From Methylomarinum sp965277025 (GTDB lineage Bacteria > Pseudomonadota > Gammaproteobacteria > Methylococcales > Methylomonadaceae), in the NCBI GenBank assembly GCA_965277025.1, contig OZ255706.1, positions 372,001-436,000 of the forward strand: a stretch of 64,000 bases of DNA. The letters run 5' to 3'. Numbering within the stretch: the stretch's first letter is position 1; every line of letters starts with the position of its first letter. Both the position numbers and the translations under genes were made by a program. Shown here piece by piece: positions 1-10,078 of the stretch. The notes under the pieces were generated by a model. That model saw nothing but the letters and a program-made list of their open reading frames with translations, did not search any database and was not told the origin of the DNA.

Positions 1-2
1 AG

Positions 3-734
3 GGAATCAATCTTGTCACGTTGTACTACACAGACATTCAAGGAAAACACCAACCACTGAATTTCCGGGTGGTCGATAAGGCGGAAGGAAAGACAAAAAA
101 TGACTATTTTCAAGACATGCTGACCGAAGTATTAGCTTGGGGACTGGAACCTGGTTTTGTAACAGGAGATAGCTGGTACAGTTGCGTGGACAATCTTAAA
201 TTGATAAGAAATCATCAGACAGGATTATTCTTTGCAGTGGAAGGTAATCGATTAGTCTCTGTTGAAAAAGGTTCATGGGTTCAAGTCAGGCAATTAGAAA
301 TCCCGGAAGACGGCTTAATGGTTTGGCTCAAAAATTTTGGGTATGTGAAATTATTTCGGACGACCTTGAAAGAACAAGTTCGCCATTACATAAGTTCACT
401 ACCTGATGAAGAAAAAACCGCTGTTTTTGACAAGAAAGCATTTACCGAACAACATGATAGGCATTGGCAGATTGAGCAATATCATCGGGCAATAAAGCAG
501 GTGTGTAATATTGAGCGGTTCCATGTTCGCAATAAAAGAGCAATAAATAATCATATTTTTTCTGCAATTTGTGGCTTTGTTCAATTACAAAAATTGAGCT
601 TTGCAGACGTGATTAATAATTGCTATAGCGTACAGCGGAATTTATTCAACGATGTTATGGCTTCGTTTATCGACACCTTTATGCCAAATATGAATCATTT
701 AAACCCAAAATTTAAATCTGTTGTCAATGCGTAA
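3..734 (+). pseudogene. IS4/IS701-type transposase, C-terminal part (left edge)
   Basis: The reading frame is open from the first bases of the window, so the gene starts upstream. About 244 codons remain and are nearly identical to the C-terminal two thirds of the complete 361-aa transposase at 38455-39540. Visible are the second catalytic Asp region (VTGDSWYSCVDNLKL) and the Glu region (WQIEQYHRAIKQ). The ORF ends in the terminal inverted repeat of the element (end at 738), followed by TA and directly by an IS630 fragment. The element therefore inserted into an IS630 copy. The family label is by general resemblance; an IS4-superfamily DDE enzyme is safe, the subgroup is not. Confidence 0.8.
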
Positions 735-740
735 CTTCTA

Positions 741-1095
741 TCTCAATACACATTGTTCAGAATCGGTGGTTCGATTAATTGCCGAAAAAATTTCGTATTC
801 AGGAGAATTAGGGGTTAAAGGAAAAGAGGGTATTTTGAAATCAATGGAAAGTCGTACTGCTTTTTTGACTAACCCAAACCATCCGGTTGTTTTTCATTTT
901 ACCCCTAAGCATTGTTCATGGCTTAATCAGATAGAGATTTGGTTTTCTATTTTAATGCGTAAAGTAATCCGGCGCGGCAACTTTAAATCTAAAGAGGATT
1001 TAAACAAAAAAATAGCGGATTTCATAAAATATTTCAATGAAACCATGGCTAAGCCTTTTCGTTGGACGTATCAGGCTAAGCCACTTACTCAATAG
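741..1095 (+). pseudogene. IS630 transposase fragment (C-terminal half of the second ORF)
   Basis: It matches the last ~115 residues of the complete IS630 copy at 47068-47796, starting at NTHCSESVV and including the third catalytic region WLNQIEIWFSIL. The 5' part was removed when the IS4/IS701-type element joined at 738-740. The IS630 terminal sequence ends at 1119, immediately beside the CTAG duplicated by the neighbouring IS1182 element. Non-functional remnant. Confidence 0.85.
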
Positions 1096-1123
1096 AGTGA
1101 GAACTTGCGCTTGTTTGCACTAG

Positions 1124-2924
1124 GAGTCTGTCCGAGAAGGCGCCCCAAAAACTGCCAGAGTTATCCACAAGTACAAAATCTGTACAATGACAACCAAATT
1201 CGTTTACGCAACGATCAGATCGTCAAATTCAGCGCCTCAGGCCGATTAAAACGGCCTCCTGCGGCCTGAATTATACGATCATTCAGTGCTTTTTCCCGGT
1301 TTTACCCCTATTATGCCGGGTTCATGCTTGCGGTGACAAATTCCGGACAGACCACTCCCCTGGCAATGGAACGGGCAATTTTTTTCAGATTGTGAGTTGC
1401 ACACACCAGTGAAAATTCTCCGGCAACTTTCTTTTTTCCACGAACACTAAAACCACGAAAGCCACTGTTTTTGAGTTGCCCGAATACGGGCTCAACGATG
1501 ACTTTGCGTTGTTTGTAAACCGCCCTGGCTTCATTGGTTTGCATTTTGGCATTCATTTTTTGCCGCAAGGGTTCCTTGTCATCGGTTGTGATGGTGCGGG
1601 CGGCTCCCTGGCTGGATTTGCAGCAACGTGCGTGAAATGGACAGGCCTGGCAGGTGGCTGCCTCGCCTTGATAAACGCGCTTGCCGTCTTTATCTTCGCG
1701 CTTGAACGGAAGTGTCTGCCCGCCCGGACAGTGAAACACATCCTCAGTTTCATCATAAGTAAAGTCGGCTTTTACGACCTTGCGATCAGAGTCATCCAGT
1801 GCGACCACACGGGGTTTCTCGCCCTTGTCCGTGGCAATGTAACCATCCACTGAGGCATCTTCCAGTGCTTGCAGATTGCTGCCCGATTGATAACCATTGT
1901 CGACGCTGACTTGTTTGGGTAGCTGTCCGGTGGTTGCTTGCACTTGCTGTAATGCCGGCTCAAGTTCCTGTTTGTCATTGGCGTTTTGGCTGACATGCTG
2001 GCCAACGATGACTTGTGTGTCACTATCCACACTAATTTGAGCATTGTATTGATAATCAAAGTTTCCCTTCTTGCCCATGATGCGTGCATCGGTGTCCGCA
2101 AAACTGATTTGCTTCCTGTCGTTAATCGGTTTCCCTGGGTTTAACGTCTCTTCGCGGGCTTCAAGGGCAGCTTTCGCCGCTTTGATTTTGGCTAGACGCT
2201 GTTGCCTGAACTCAAGATCATCCGGTAATTCATACCCTGTGCGCTCCTGACAGGCTTGATCCTCGTCTGCGTCGCACTGGGCCACTTGCTGAATCAAGTC
2301 TTCAATTTCCTCTGTCAGGGCCTGTTCTTTTTCTTTTAGATGCTTGTAGCTCATGGCCTTGTGTCTGGATGTGTTAGCCTGAAACTTCGATCCGTCCAGG
2401 CTGATATGCCCCAGGCTCGCCAGATTCAGCTCCATCGCTAATTGCACTGTCTGCCTGAAGCAGTTGTGGAAAAATTCCGCATTGTTTTTGCGAAAATTAC
2501 TCAGTACCCGAAAGTTTGGGCAGTTCATTTCGGCTATGTACATAAACGACAGGTCTTCATTGCAGCGACGTTCTGTTTCACGTGAACTGAAGACACCGCG
2601 ACTGTAGCTGCAGATCAATATGGAGACAATTGTTTTCGGGTGATATGCGTGTTGTCCCAGGGAACTATAGTTCGCTTCCAGGCTGCTTGTGTCGAGCTGT
2701 TCAAATAAGTCATGGTATAAAAAGCACTCATGATCCGTCGGCAACAGGTCAAAGACGTTGGTTGGAAACAGTTGATGTTGGGCGTAATCAATCGGTGGGG
2801 GTTTGAAAGGAATAGGCATGGCATTCAATGACTCGGTTCGACACGCTCTATTATACAGCCGCTCTGTCAGGTTCTCAGTATTCTGCAGGGTGGCGGGCTG
2901 GCGACTCTATTCTCGGACAGCCTC
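1124..2924 (-). mobile_element. IS1182-family insertion sequence, complete
   Basis: The ends are inverted repeats: the left reads GAG-T-CTGTCCGAGAA from 1124 and the right is its complement ending at 2924, with one mismatch. CTAG is present on both sides (1120-1123 and 2925-2928) and looks like a 4-bp palindromic target duplication. The single transposase gene lies at 1311-2828. The element truncates the DUF262 gene to its right. Confidence 0.85.
1311..2828 (-). CDS. IS1182-family transposase
   Basis: This 505-aa DDE transposase has the IS1182 layout: an N-terminal DUF772-type region (residues ~40-130, including HPKTIVSILICSYSRG), a first Asp in HISLDGSKFQANTSRH (~145), a long charged coiled insertion (~165-235), the second Asp in VSVDNGYQSGSNL (~310), a Cys-rich stretch (CPGGQ, CQACPFHARCC, ~370-400) and the C-terminal IVEPVFGQLKNSGFRGF motif supplying the Glu (~450). 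The length is normal for the family and the frame is intact, so the enzyme may be active. The start could also be the Met three codons further in. It is the only gene of its element and is transcribed leftward. Confidence 0.92.
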   Translation of the reverse strand: MNAMPIPFKPPPIDYAQHQLFPTNVFDLLPTDHECFLYHDLFEQLDTSSLEANYSSLGQHAYHPKTIVSILICSYSRGVFSSRETERRCNEDLSFMYIAEMNCPNFRVLSNFRKNNAEFFHNCFRQTVQLAMELNLASLGHISLDGSKFQANTSRHKAMSYKHLKEKEQALTEEIEDLIQQVAQCDADEDQACQERTGYELPDDLEFRQQRLAKIKAAKAALEAREETLNPGKPINDRKQISFADTDARIMGKKGNFDYQYNAQISVDSDTQVIVGQHVSQNANDKQELEPALQQVQATTGQLPKQVSVDNGYQSGSNLQALEDASVDGYIATDKGEKPRVVALDDSDRKVVKADFTYDETEDVFHCPGGQTLPFKREDKDGKRVYQGEAATCQACPFHARCCKSSQGAARTITTDDKEPLRQKMNAKMQTNEARAVYKQRKVIVEPVFGQLKNSGFRGFSVRGKKKVAGEFSLVCATHNLKKIARSIARGVVCPEFVTASMNPA

Positions 2925-3924
2925 CTAGGGGGATCTGCAGTACGTCCGCACGCCTGGCCCTGATAGGCCGGGCTTGCTTAGCTGTCTTGCCTGCGGACAG
3001 GTCCGCCTTGCGCAATTCATGAGTATGCAACAAGCTCACTGCCTGCAGGAACTCAGTCGCCTCGATCCCTTTCAATAACGGCACCTGCTCCAGGCGCTCC
3101 TTGCGGGATTCAACATTGCGAATACGCGAGCCAAACCAGTCGTCTCGCAAGTTGTACCCATCAGCAGCATAGCTTGCGGTAATCAATTCAAAGACGGAAA
3201 GCCGGACACCTCCTGTATTGACTTTTTCAAATACCAGGCAAACGGCTTCCTTGGAGGTCTCTTTTTTCAGTTCTATGACGGGCAAATGGTACTGCCGAAA
3301 AGCGTTGATGACATTCTGCCTGAATTCCATGTATTTCTTGAGGTGAGATGGTTCGATCTCAAACAGGGTTTCTTCCCATTTGTCCGAATTCATTATCTGG
3401 TCACAGGGAAAATAGAGCTGCTGACATTCCAGCTCACGGGTAGATAGATCGAGCTCTATATCACGGCCAAAATTGGTTCGGCGCTGTCGATTCTCGTCCA
3501 CGGCGATGACCGCCTCATCGAGTGCATGGGGCATATCGATGGCCATGTTGATATCAAAGTAGTAATGACGTTGAATAGGCGTCCCTTTATTCGTCCGTGT
3601 TTGTACAGGTGATTCGAGACCCACCGCCTGCATGAGTGTGGTCAGGCGTTGTTGACCATCGAGAATCAAGCGTTCCGGTTCATGGTCCGGGGGGATTGGT
3701 CCAACACCTTCGACCGGGCGTGTTTCAAAACGAACCTCGCCACCCGTCTCCAACAACATCACCGCGCCGACAGGAAAAGATCGCGCTATACTTGCCAAAA
3801 GATCCCGGATATGGTCATCATCCCACACCCAACCGCGCTGAAAATCGGGAAGCTGGATTTTTCCTTCCCGAATTTCACGCAGCAGATCGGCTAGTGAGGC
3901 CTTGGTGCTGTCGAATGTCGTCAT
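2925..3924 (-). pseudogene. DUF262 (GmrSD/ParB-like nuclease N-domain) protein, 3' truncated
   Basis: About 333 native residues remain. The N-terminal DUF262 domain shows the signatures IQLPDFQRGWVWDDDHIRDL (~23-42) and the LILDGQQRLTTLMQAV motif (~86-101), both typical of the family that includes the GmrSD restriction enzyme and many accessory defence proteins. The start is ATG at 3924. The IS1182 insertion at 2924/2925 removes the C-terminus; the last ~17 residues of the open frame are encoded by IS sequence. It lies downstream of hsdR on the same strand, separated by a MITE-like element, so it was probably part of a type I restriction cluster. Its exact role is unknown, and a partial product is unlikely to work. 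Confidence 0.8.
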
Positions 3925-3990
3925 TTACCTTTATCCCGGCTTATTCACCGAGTGAGTGATAAATAAGGAGGCATGCTCCCCTATTCGTTG

Positions 3991-4192
3991 CTTGGATTCA
4001 ACTCCTAAGTGCAGCTCGACCTAGTGCGGGAGGGGAAACAAAGCGAGCATCCGAACGCGGCGTAGCGCAAGGCAACGGACGCCGGGCGGCTGGTGGCATA
4101 ATGGCTGTCGAAGATCGAGTCGATTTTGGGGACTCGGATGTCCCAAAATCTTTCAGGAGATCGAAGACACGCTTGTACGAGTTGAATCCAAG
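3991..4192. repeat. MITE-like element with IS30-type ends
   Basis: A 202-bp non-coding segment is bounded by a perfect 14-bp inverted repeat, CTTGGATTCAACTC at 3991-4004 and its complement at 4179-4192. The first ~40 bp resemble the left end of the IS30 element at 23927, with the same GATTCAACTC, AAGTGCA and GCGGGAG blocks. The outer repeats are thus those of an IS30 relative, but no transposase is present. It contains the 73-bp repeat at 4106-4178. It could be mobilised in trans by the IS30 enzyme. Confidence 0.65.
4106..4178. repeat. 73-bp hairpin-containing repeat, copy A
   Basis: Nearly identical to 26361-26433 (about three mismatches). The core GATTTTGGG and CCCAAAATC form a 9-bp stem around an 11-base loop. 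Its function is unknown; it may be a recombination or terminator-like element. Confidence 0.7.
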
Positions 4193-4195
4193 GGT

Positions 4196-5957
4196 CTATT
4201 GAACAACCCATTCCCTGCATAATACCTCTGCCTGCTCCAGAACCAATTCGGTTGCACGCTCCTGTTTGTCCGGTGGATACCCAAACCGCCGCAGTATTCG
4301 CTTGACCATGACTCGGATTTTGGCGCGGGCGTTTTCCCTCTGTGCCCAATCAATGGAGACACTACGTCGAACCGATTGCACCAGTTCCCGGGCAATCATC
4401 TTCAAGGTGTCATCACCCAGCACCTTTACCGCGCTGTCATTGATCTCAAGGGCATCGTAGAAGGCGATTTCGTCTTCTGTGAGCCCTAGATTCTCACCCC
4501 GTTTTTGGGCTTCCCGCATCTCTTTGGCCAGGTTGATCAGTTCCTCGATCACCTCGGCAGCAGCAATGGCCCGGTTGTGATACTTGTTGACCGCCTCCTC
4601 CAGCATTTCCGAGAAAGCACGCGCCTGGACGACGTTCTTGCGCATCCGGATGCGGATCTCATCGTTGAGCAGCTTTTTGAGCAGCTCCAGCGCCAGGTTG
4701 CGCTGGGGCAGTTCCCGTACCTCGGCCAGAAACTCGTCGGAGAGGATCGAGATGTCCGGTTTGTCCAGACCAGCAGCAGCGAAGATGTCTACCACCTCGG
4801 TACCGGATACGACCCGGGAGATCAACTGCTGGACAGCCGCCTCCATTTCCTCGGGGGAACGTGCTGCGCTGCTCACTGTGGCTTTGACCAGGTTGGCGCG
4901 GATTTCCTGGAACAAGCCCACCTCGTCGCGGATGGCCAATGCTTCATCATGAGGTACGGTCAGGGCAAAAGCCTTGGACAGGGCACTCACCGCCTGAAGA
5001 TAATGCTTCTTGCCCTCCTCAAGCCCCAGAATGAACTCCATCGCCTGCGCGATGCCCGTTATGCGATCAGCCGTCGATGCGGTGAGTAACGGGTGGTAGT
5101 CGAAGCCATGCAGCAGATCGCGAACGACTTCGTATTTTTCCTTCATCACGGCCACCGCCTTGTTCTGGTCGAGCGTAGCCTGGCCGCGGCCACCGCTGGC
5201 CGTGTAGGTGGCCAGCGCCCGCTTCAGGGAATCCGCCAGCCCCAGGTGGTCCACCACCAATCCGCCAGGCTTGTCTCGGAAGACGCGATTGACCCGGGCG
5301 ATCGCCTGCATCAGGTTGTGCCCGCTCATGGGCTTGTCCACATAGAGGGTGTGCAGACAGGGGCGTCGAACCCGGTGACCCACATGTCGCGCACAATCAC
5401 CAGTTGCAGTTCATCGTTCGGATCCTTGAATCGTTTGGCCATGGCCTCCCGGCCCGCCTTGTTGCGGATGTGTTTTTGCCAGTCGATGTGGTCGGTGGCC
5501 GAACCCGACATCACCACCTTGATTCGGCCCTTGTCGTCGTCCTCGCTGTGCCACTTATGTCGCCGCCGGGTGATGGCATCGTACATCTCCACGCAGATCC
5601 TGCGGCTCATGCACACGATCATGGCTTTGCCCGTCATCGCCTCCTGACGACGCTCGAAATGTTCTGCCAGATCCCTTGCGATCAGCTCGATGCGTTTCGG
5701 TGTGCCGACCAGAGCCTCCATCGAGGCCCATTTGCTGCGCAGGTGCTGTTTGTTGCGTTCTTCTTCCTCGGCTTCCGTGATCTCCTCGAATTCGGCGTCC
5801 AGATACGGCTTCTCCGACTCCTCCAATTCGATCCGTGCCAGCCGGCTCTCGTAGTAGATGGGCACCGTGGCCCCATCCTCTACGGCTCGCAGAATGTCGT
5901 AGCGGTCGATGTAGTCACCGAACACTGCCGGGGTGCTGCGGTCGTCCTTCTCAATGG
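4196..5957 (-). pseudogene. hsdR: Type I restriction endonuclease subunit R, N-terminally truncated and frameshifted
   Basis: The C-terminal ~585 residues of the restriction and ATP-dependent translocase subunit. The 5925-5326 part carries the second RecA-like helicase lobe (KAMIVCMSRRICVEMYDAI; MWVTGFDAP, motif V). The 5383-4196 part carries motif VI (ARVNRVFRDKPGGLVVDHLG) and the C-terminal HsdR domain ending at a natural stop. The two frames join if one C is restored in the C-run at 5360-5363. The 5' side is cut by the IS3 element at 5958, so the nuclease domain and first helicase lobe are missing. HsdR acts with HsdM2S to cleave unmodified DNA; this copy cannot. A separate 12-codon hsdR start lies at 56524-56560. 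Confidence 0.88.
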
Positions 5958-6011
5958 CCCCCTATGTCAACATACCTGTCGCCTAAAACTTTTTTAAATC
6001 AGGAGACAAAA

Positions 6012-6518
6012 ATGGCGGTATTTAGCCAGGAATTTAAAGTACAATCGGTAGAAAAAGCGCTATCCAGAAATCCAGAGCAATCGCTGAAAGCCCTTGCCAA
6101 CGATTTAGGTGTGGGTTACTCCACGCTTCAAAAGTGGATTCGTTTAGCCAGGGACAATCAACTCGAAATCTCAACATCAAGTATGTCAAAAGAAAAAAGC
6201 CCTCATGCCTGGACGAAAGCGGAACGTTTTGACGCCATTGCTCATTGCCATCATCTGACAGACGAACAGGCCAGCGCCTATTGCCGGGAAAAAGGCATCT
6301 ATTTGCACCATCTGGACGCTTGGAGAACAGAATTTTTATCCGCTGCTCAATCGGCAGACCTCGCAGCCAGCCGAGCAGAAAAAAAGCAACTCAAACAAGA
6401 AAACAAGCGCTTGCAAAAAGAGCTGAACCGTAAAGAAAAAGCGTTATCGGAAACAGCGGCCTTACTGGTGTTATCAAAAAAGTGCCAGGCGATCCGGGGG
6501 GAAAAGGCGGACGACTGA
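6012..6518 (+). CDS. IS3-family transposase OrfA
   Basis: 168 residues starting at MAVFSQEF, preceded by the ribosome-binding sequence AGGAG. It has an N-terminal helix-turn-helix (SLKALANDLGVGYSTLQKWI, ~26-45) that binds the IS ends, a second unit (~65-110) and a C-terminal leucine-zipper-like coiled coil (AEKKQLKQENKRLQKEL, ~125-141). The reading frame overlaps OrfB by 37 bases. An A6G run at about 6476 is a plausible site for the -1 frameshift that yields the OrfAB fusion transposase in this family. Identical to the gene at 11388-11894. Confidence 0.9.
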   Translation: MAVFSQEFKVQSVEKALSRNPEQSLKALANDLGVGYSTLQKWIRLARDNQLEISTSSMSKEKSPHAWTKAERFDAIAHCHHLTDEQASAYCREKGIYLHHLDAWRTEFLSAAQSADLAASRAEKKQLKQENKRLQKELNRKEKALSETAALLVLSKKCQAIRGEKADD

Positions 6519-7588
6519 TCGCCTGCTCAGATCGCAAACATTACAGCGCGCTCATTGATGAAGCTGTCAGCAGTGGCGCACGGCAACAATCCGCCTGCGA
6601 ACTGTTGGGCATATCCGCCAGAACCTACCAGCGCTGGAACCGTGGCGATGCGATTTCAGAAGACCTGAGGCTGCACAATACCGCGCCTGTGCATAATCGA
6701 TTGCCCGAGGCGACCAGGCAAGAAATTATCAACCTGGTAAACCAACCGGAATACCGCGACTTGACACCGCATCAAATCGTTCCGGCCCTTTTGGATTCAG
6801 GGCGCTATATCGCCTCGGAATCAAGCTTTTACCGGGTCATGAAAGCGCACAACCAGTTAAAGCATAGAGCGAAAGAGTCGGCCGGCCAGCGTCACAAACC
6901 ACAGCCGCTCAAAGCCACCCGACCCAATCAACTCTACTCGTGGGATATTACCTATTTATCAAGCCCGATCAAAGGACAGTATTACTACCTGTACATGGTG
7001 ATGGATATCTACAGCCGAAAAATTGTCGGCTGGCAGGTTCATGATATCGAATCGAGCAGCTATGCAGCTGATTTAATAGAAGATATCGTCCGCCGGGAAA
7101 ACATCGAGAAAAAGCAATTAGTCATCCATTCCGACAATGGCAGCCCGATGAAAGGCGCAACCTCAAGAGCCAGACTGATCGATTTAGACATTGCCAGCTC
7201 ATTCAGCAGGCCCCGTGTCAGTAATGACAATCCATATTCTGAATCATTGTTTAAAACCATCAAATACTACTACACCTTTCCGGAAAACCCGTTTACAACA
7301 TTAACCGAAGCAAGAGCCTGGGTAGATGGTTTTGTCAGCTGGTACAACGATGAGCACAAACACAGCGCCATCAGGTTTGTGACGCCTAACCAGCGCCATA
7401 ATGGCTTGGACAAGGCCATACTTGAGCATAGAAAGCGCGTGATCGAACAGGCGAAAAAAGATAACCCCGAGCGGTGGAATGGACGAAAAACACGAAATTT
7501 AACCCCGGTTGGTCAGGTGTATCTCAACCCAAACAAGGAGAAATCAGAATCCTCTAAATGTCAAGTTGCAGCAACAATTACTTCGTGA
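6482..7588 (+). CDS. IS3-family transposase OrfB (DDE integrase domain)
   Basis: 368 residues with an HTH_21-type N-terminus and an rve integrase core. The catalytic residues are visible in LYSWDITYLSS (D), VIHSDNGSPM (D) and NPYSESLFKTIKYY (E, 35 residues on). It is probably made mainly as an OrfAB fusion by frameshifting near its start. It differs from the copy at 10318-11424 by two residues (SRA versus LRA, R versus K), so the two copies are recent duplicates. The frame is intact and may be active. Confidence 0.92.
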   Translation: MPGDPGGKGGRLIACSDRKHYSALIDEAVSSGARQQSACELLGISARTYQRWNRGDAISEDLRLHNTAPVHNRLPEATRQEIINLVNQPEYRDLTPHQIVPALLDSGRYIASESSFYRVMKAHNQLKHRAKESAGQRHKPQPLKATRPNQLYSWDITYLSSPIKGQYYYLYMVMDIYSRKIVGWQVHDIESSSYAADLIEDIVRRENIEKKQLVIHSDNGSPMKGATSRARLIDLDIASSFSRPRVSNDNPYSESLFKTIKYYYTFPENPFTTLTEARAWVDGFVSWYNDEHKHSAIRFVTPNQRHNGLDKAILEHRKRVIEQAKKDNPERWNGRKTRNLTPVGQVYLNPNKEKSESSKCQVAATITS

Positions 7589-7628
7589 ATTAGTGTTAAA
7601 ATTACGACAGGTTGGTTGACATTTAGCG

Positions 7629-7813
7629 CACAAGGATTGCAGAATACTCGCTGGTCGTAAATCTTAGTAGCAAACGGATCGTCTTTCCTCATCCCGGCTA
7701 TATTTCATCTCTCCCAGCCGTATCAGCGGAGACGATTCATTTGGTGGAGAAACCAAGCGTTACCGTAGCCGACATCCTTCTAAAAGAGAAAGGATGCCAA
7801 GTCGACAAGTAGG
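7629..7813. other. Intergenic remnant, no gene recognised
   Basis: Between the IS3 end and the IS30-derived fragment there is ~185 bp with no convincing reading frame on either strand. It is probably the remains of a disrupted element. Confidence 0.4.
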
Positions 7814-8809
7814 GTGAGCGCTGTCGCTATAATGAACAAACTGACGGACAGGCAAGTACTGGAGATCATAGACAAGTTGAACAATCGCCCTCAAAAATGC
7901 CTGGGGTACAAGACACCCAATCTTCGCGCCGAGGAACCGCTGCGCTTCATACGCAGCTTCGGCGACATTTTCATCACCGTCGGCATCGTGCTGGCCGCTG
8001 CTGGGCTGGCCAGGACAGATTGGCTCGGCATCGAAAATCTGATTCCCGTAGCAGGCTTCGCGCTGCTGGCGGAGTGGCTGGTGCGGGTACGCCGACTGGC
8101 CCTGCCGGGCATTGCGCTGCTGCTGGTGATGCTGGCCTTCATCGGCAACAGCTTCAGCGCCTTCGATCTGTCCTCGTTGCAGCAGGCGGCGCTGATCGCC
8201 CTCGCCAGCGGTCTGTTCTACCTGCGCCATCGCATGCCCTTCAGCCTGTTGCCGATGGTTACCGCCTTGGTGGTTTCCGGCTTCCTGCTGGCCGATATTC
8301 CCTTCGAGCAGTTTCCCCGGTGGTTCGGGCTCGCGGGTCTGCCGGTGTTTGCGCTGGCGCTGTTCTACGACATCCGGGATCCGAGGCGTTGCAGCTATCT
8401 CAGCGACAATGCCTTCTGGCTGTACCTGCTGGCCGCACCGCTTATGGTGCATGGGACGATGGTCACCCTACTGGTGGAGAATGATGCGGCCTGGATACAG
8501 ACCATCGGCCGCGAGTACCTGATGATCGCGTTCTTTGTCGCCTTCTTCCTGATGGCCCTGATGCTGGACCGGCGTGCGCTGCTGATTTCCAGCAATCTGT
8601 ACGTCATCTATGCCGTCACCCGGCTGATCCATGGGGAATGGCACGCCCCGGATAACATCATCATGTACCTGGTGTTCACGCTGGGCATGATGGTGATCTT
8701 CTTCGGTGCCTACTGGTACCGGGCCCGTCGCCTGGTCTGGGGCTGGCTGGACCGCTATCCCCTGGCTCGCTACCTGCCGCCCTTCGATCCCGATGATAGC
8801 AGGGCGTGA
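7814..8809 (+). pseudogene. Membrane protein gene fused to an IS30 transposase scrap
   Basis: Residues ~8-36 (NKLTDRQVLEIIDKLNNRP and onward to YKTPN) are the C-terminal end of an IS30 transposase, matching 24866-24948. From residue ~37 the frame continues in-frame into a different protein with about eight hydrophobic helices (for example ITVGIVLAAAGLA, IALLLVMLAFIG, YLVFTLGMMVIFFGAYWY) and a charged tail. The native N-terminus was lost when the IS30 end joined at ~7923. The membrane part resembles polytopic inner-membrane proteins of the DUF2157/DUF4401 sort, but I do not recognise it securely. It sits between IS3 copy 1 and trbP, on the opposite strand to the trb operon. Confidence 0.6.
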
Positions 8810-8843
8810 TACTACCATGTAATTGATTTCATATTTCGTCCAC

Positions 8844-9548
8844 TCAGAAAAAGAGATAACCAGCACGGGCCATTGGAATTCTAATGAGCAGTATTGCGGC
8901 CAGGTGCAATGGATAGTATGTGTAGAACCACCACCGGAGCCGTGGCACGGGGATCTTCACCATCGAGGCCGCTGCTATAACTGGAATGGCACCAAGTGCC
9001 CACCAGTTTTTGTTGATCAACACGAGTGATCCGCAAGCGGTCAGTGCCATGAGTGCCGCAATCACCGAGGGCTTCTTTATATACGCCCATACCGCGATTG
9101 CGCCTATGATCGCCGGCCACCAGAATTCGACCAAGCTACCGCCGATGCTTATTAGCACACCGCATGCTATAAGTGCCGGTACAGTGCCCAACTCGATCAA
9201 ATAGATGGAGCATGTTGCTGTAAGCAAGGTGAACAAGATATTCAGTGGCCACCATCCATTCCACAATCCGCCGAGGCTGATATGTGGAACAGCGGCGATC
9301 ACTGCGAATATAAGAAGTCTCTTCATCGTTCGGATATATACTCCTTGCTCCATTGCTTCGGAACGAGCCAGGTTATATCCAATCACGAATACGAATATCG
9401 GTAGCGCCACGCGACCAATCTCAAACAAGAACGGAAGCGTCGCATTGAACAGATACTTATTGACATGGTCGCCGGTCATGGCCAACATCCCTATCCACTT
9501 CAGGGCCTCAACCGTACCGTCATCCAATTTGATCGCAGGCATCTCCAT
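8844..9548 (-). CDS. trbP: TrbP/TraX-family membrane protein
   Basis: 234 residues of a polytopic inner-membrane protein of the TraX family. The N-terminal signature KWIGMLAMTGDHVNKYLF (~17-34) with its DH pair, followed by IGRVALPIFVFVIGYNLAR, is characteristic. Six to eight hydrophobic segments follow. F-plasmid TraX acetylates the pilin N-terminus; the IncP relative TrbP lies at the end of the trb operon, as here (17 bp after trbN). Its role in this plasmid is inferred from family and position. The frame is intact. Confidence 0.85.
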   Translation of the reverse strand: MEMPAIKLDDGTVEALKWIGMLAMTGDHVNKYLFNATLPFLFEIGRVALPIFVFVIGYNLARSEAMEQGVYIRTMKRLLIFAVIAAVPHISLGGLWNGWWPLNILFTLLTATCSIYLIELGTVPALIACGVLISIGGSLVEFWWPAIIGAIAVWAYIKKPSVIAALMALTACGSLVLINKNWWALGAIPVIAAASMVKIPVPRLRWWFYTYYPLHLAAILLIRIPMARAGYLFF

Positions 9549-9565
9549 TGCTCACCGTCCGTATA

Positions 9566-10070
9566 TCACCTTCTTGGCGTATAGACGTCTGATTCAGTCT
9601 TATACGCCGTGCGCGGCGCTACAGTTGTTTCCACGAGAATTTCTACAGTGTGGTAGTGCTCTTCCAGCCATTCTCCCCACTTCACGGCCTTCGTTATCAG
9701 GTCTGCCCTATACCGACTGTTAAATTTCGGTGTTCTGGAATGGTAGTTGGCGGCTCGAGTCCAAATATCTCCTTTATCATCACGAAGATGAACGCTTATG
9801 CGCCAAGCCGCGAGATCAAAAGAATAACAACCGTCTGCCTCTACGTGCTTCGCATCGATGCCGTACTTCTTCAACGATTTCAGATACGCAGTGTTGAACT
9901 GCATATATCCGACATCATAGGTTTTTCACCCACTGCCCTGGTTTACCGCTCTCCTTTTCTGCTACCGCTAACATTATGTTGGCCGGTATTTCATACTTGA
10001 CGGCAGCAGAGATGGCACACTCCACCATCTTTTTCTGTTCGGGCGGTAAATCAATGGCAGGAAAGAACAT
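9566..10070 (-). pseudogene. trbN: TrbN, lytic transglycosylase of the mating apparatus, frameshifted
   Basis: Two frames make one protein. 10070 to ~9925 encodes the N-terminus, with the catalytic Glu in MLAVAEKESGKPGQWVKN. From ~9925 to 9566 comes TYDVGYMQFNTAYLKSLKKY and the rest of the SLT/goose-lysozyme-like fold (AAWRISVHL, AANYHSRTPKFN). A single missing base near 9921-9926 separates them. The enzyme would open the peptidoglycan for assembly of the type IV secretion channel (VirB1-like role). It lies between trbM and trbP, where IncP plasmids carry trbN. A sequencing error would restore a working gene. Confidence 0.8.
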
Positions 10071-10078
10071 TAGCGCGT

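Larger units (their letters stand above)
5958..7628 (+). mobile_element. IS3-family insertion sequence, copy 1 (1671 bp)
   Basis: The ends were fixed by comparison with the inverted, equally long copy at 10278-11948. Both begin CCCCCTATGTCAAC and end GTTGACATTTAGCG, with the imperfect inverted repeat ATGTCAAC..ACCTGTCG. Two overlapping ORFs encode the transposase. No target duplication is seen (ATGG left, CACA right), unlike copy 2, which suggests that a deletion or recombination used this copy. Confidence 0.85.

Noticed and set aside
1161..1169. A perfect DnaA box TTATCCACA
   Set aside because: It lies inside the IS1182 end with no rep gene or repeats nearby; a chance match.
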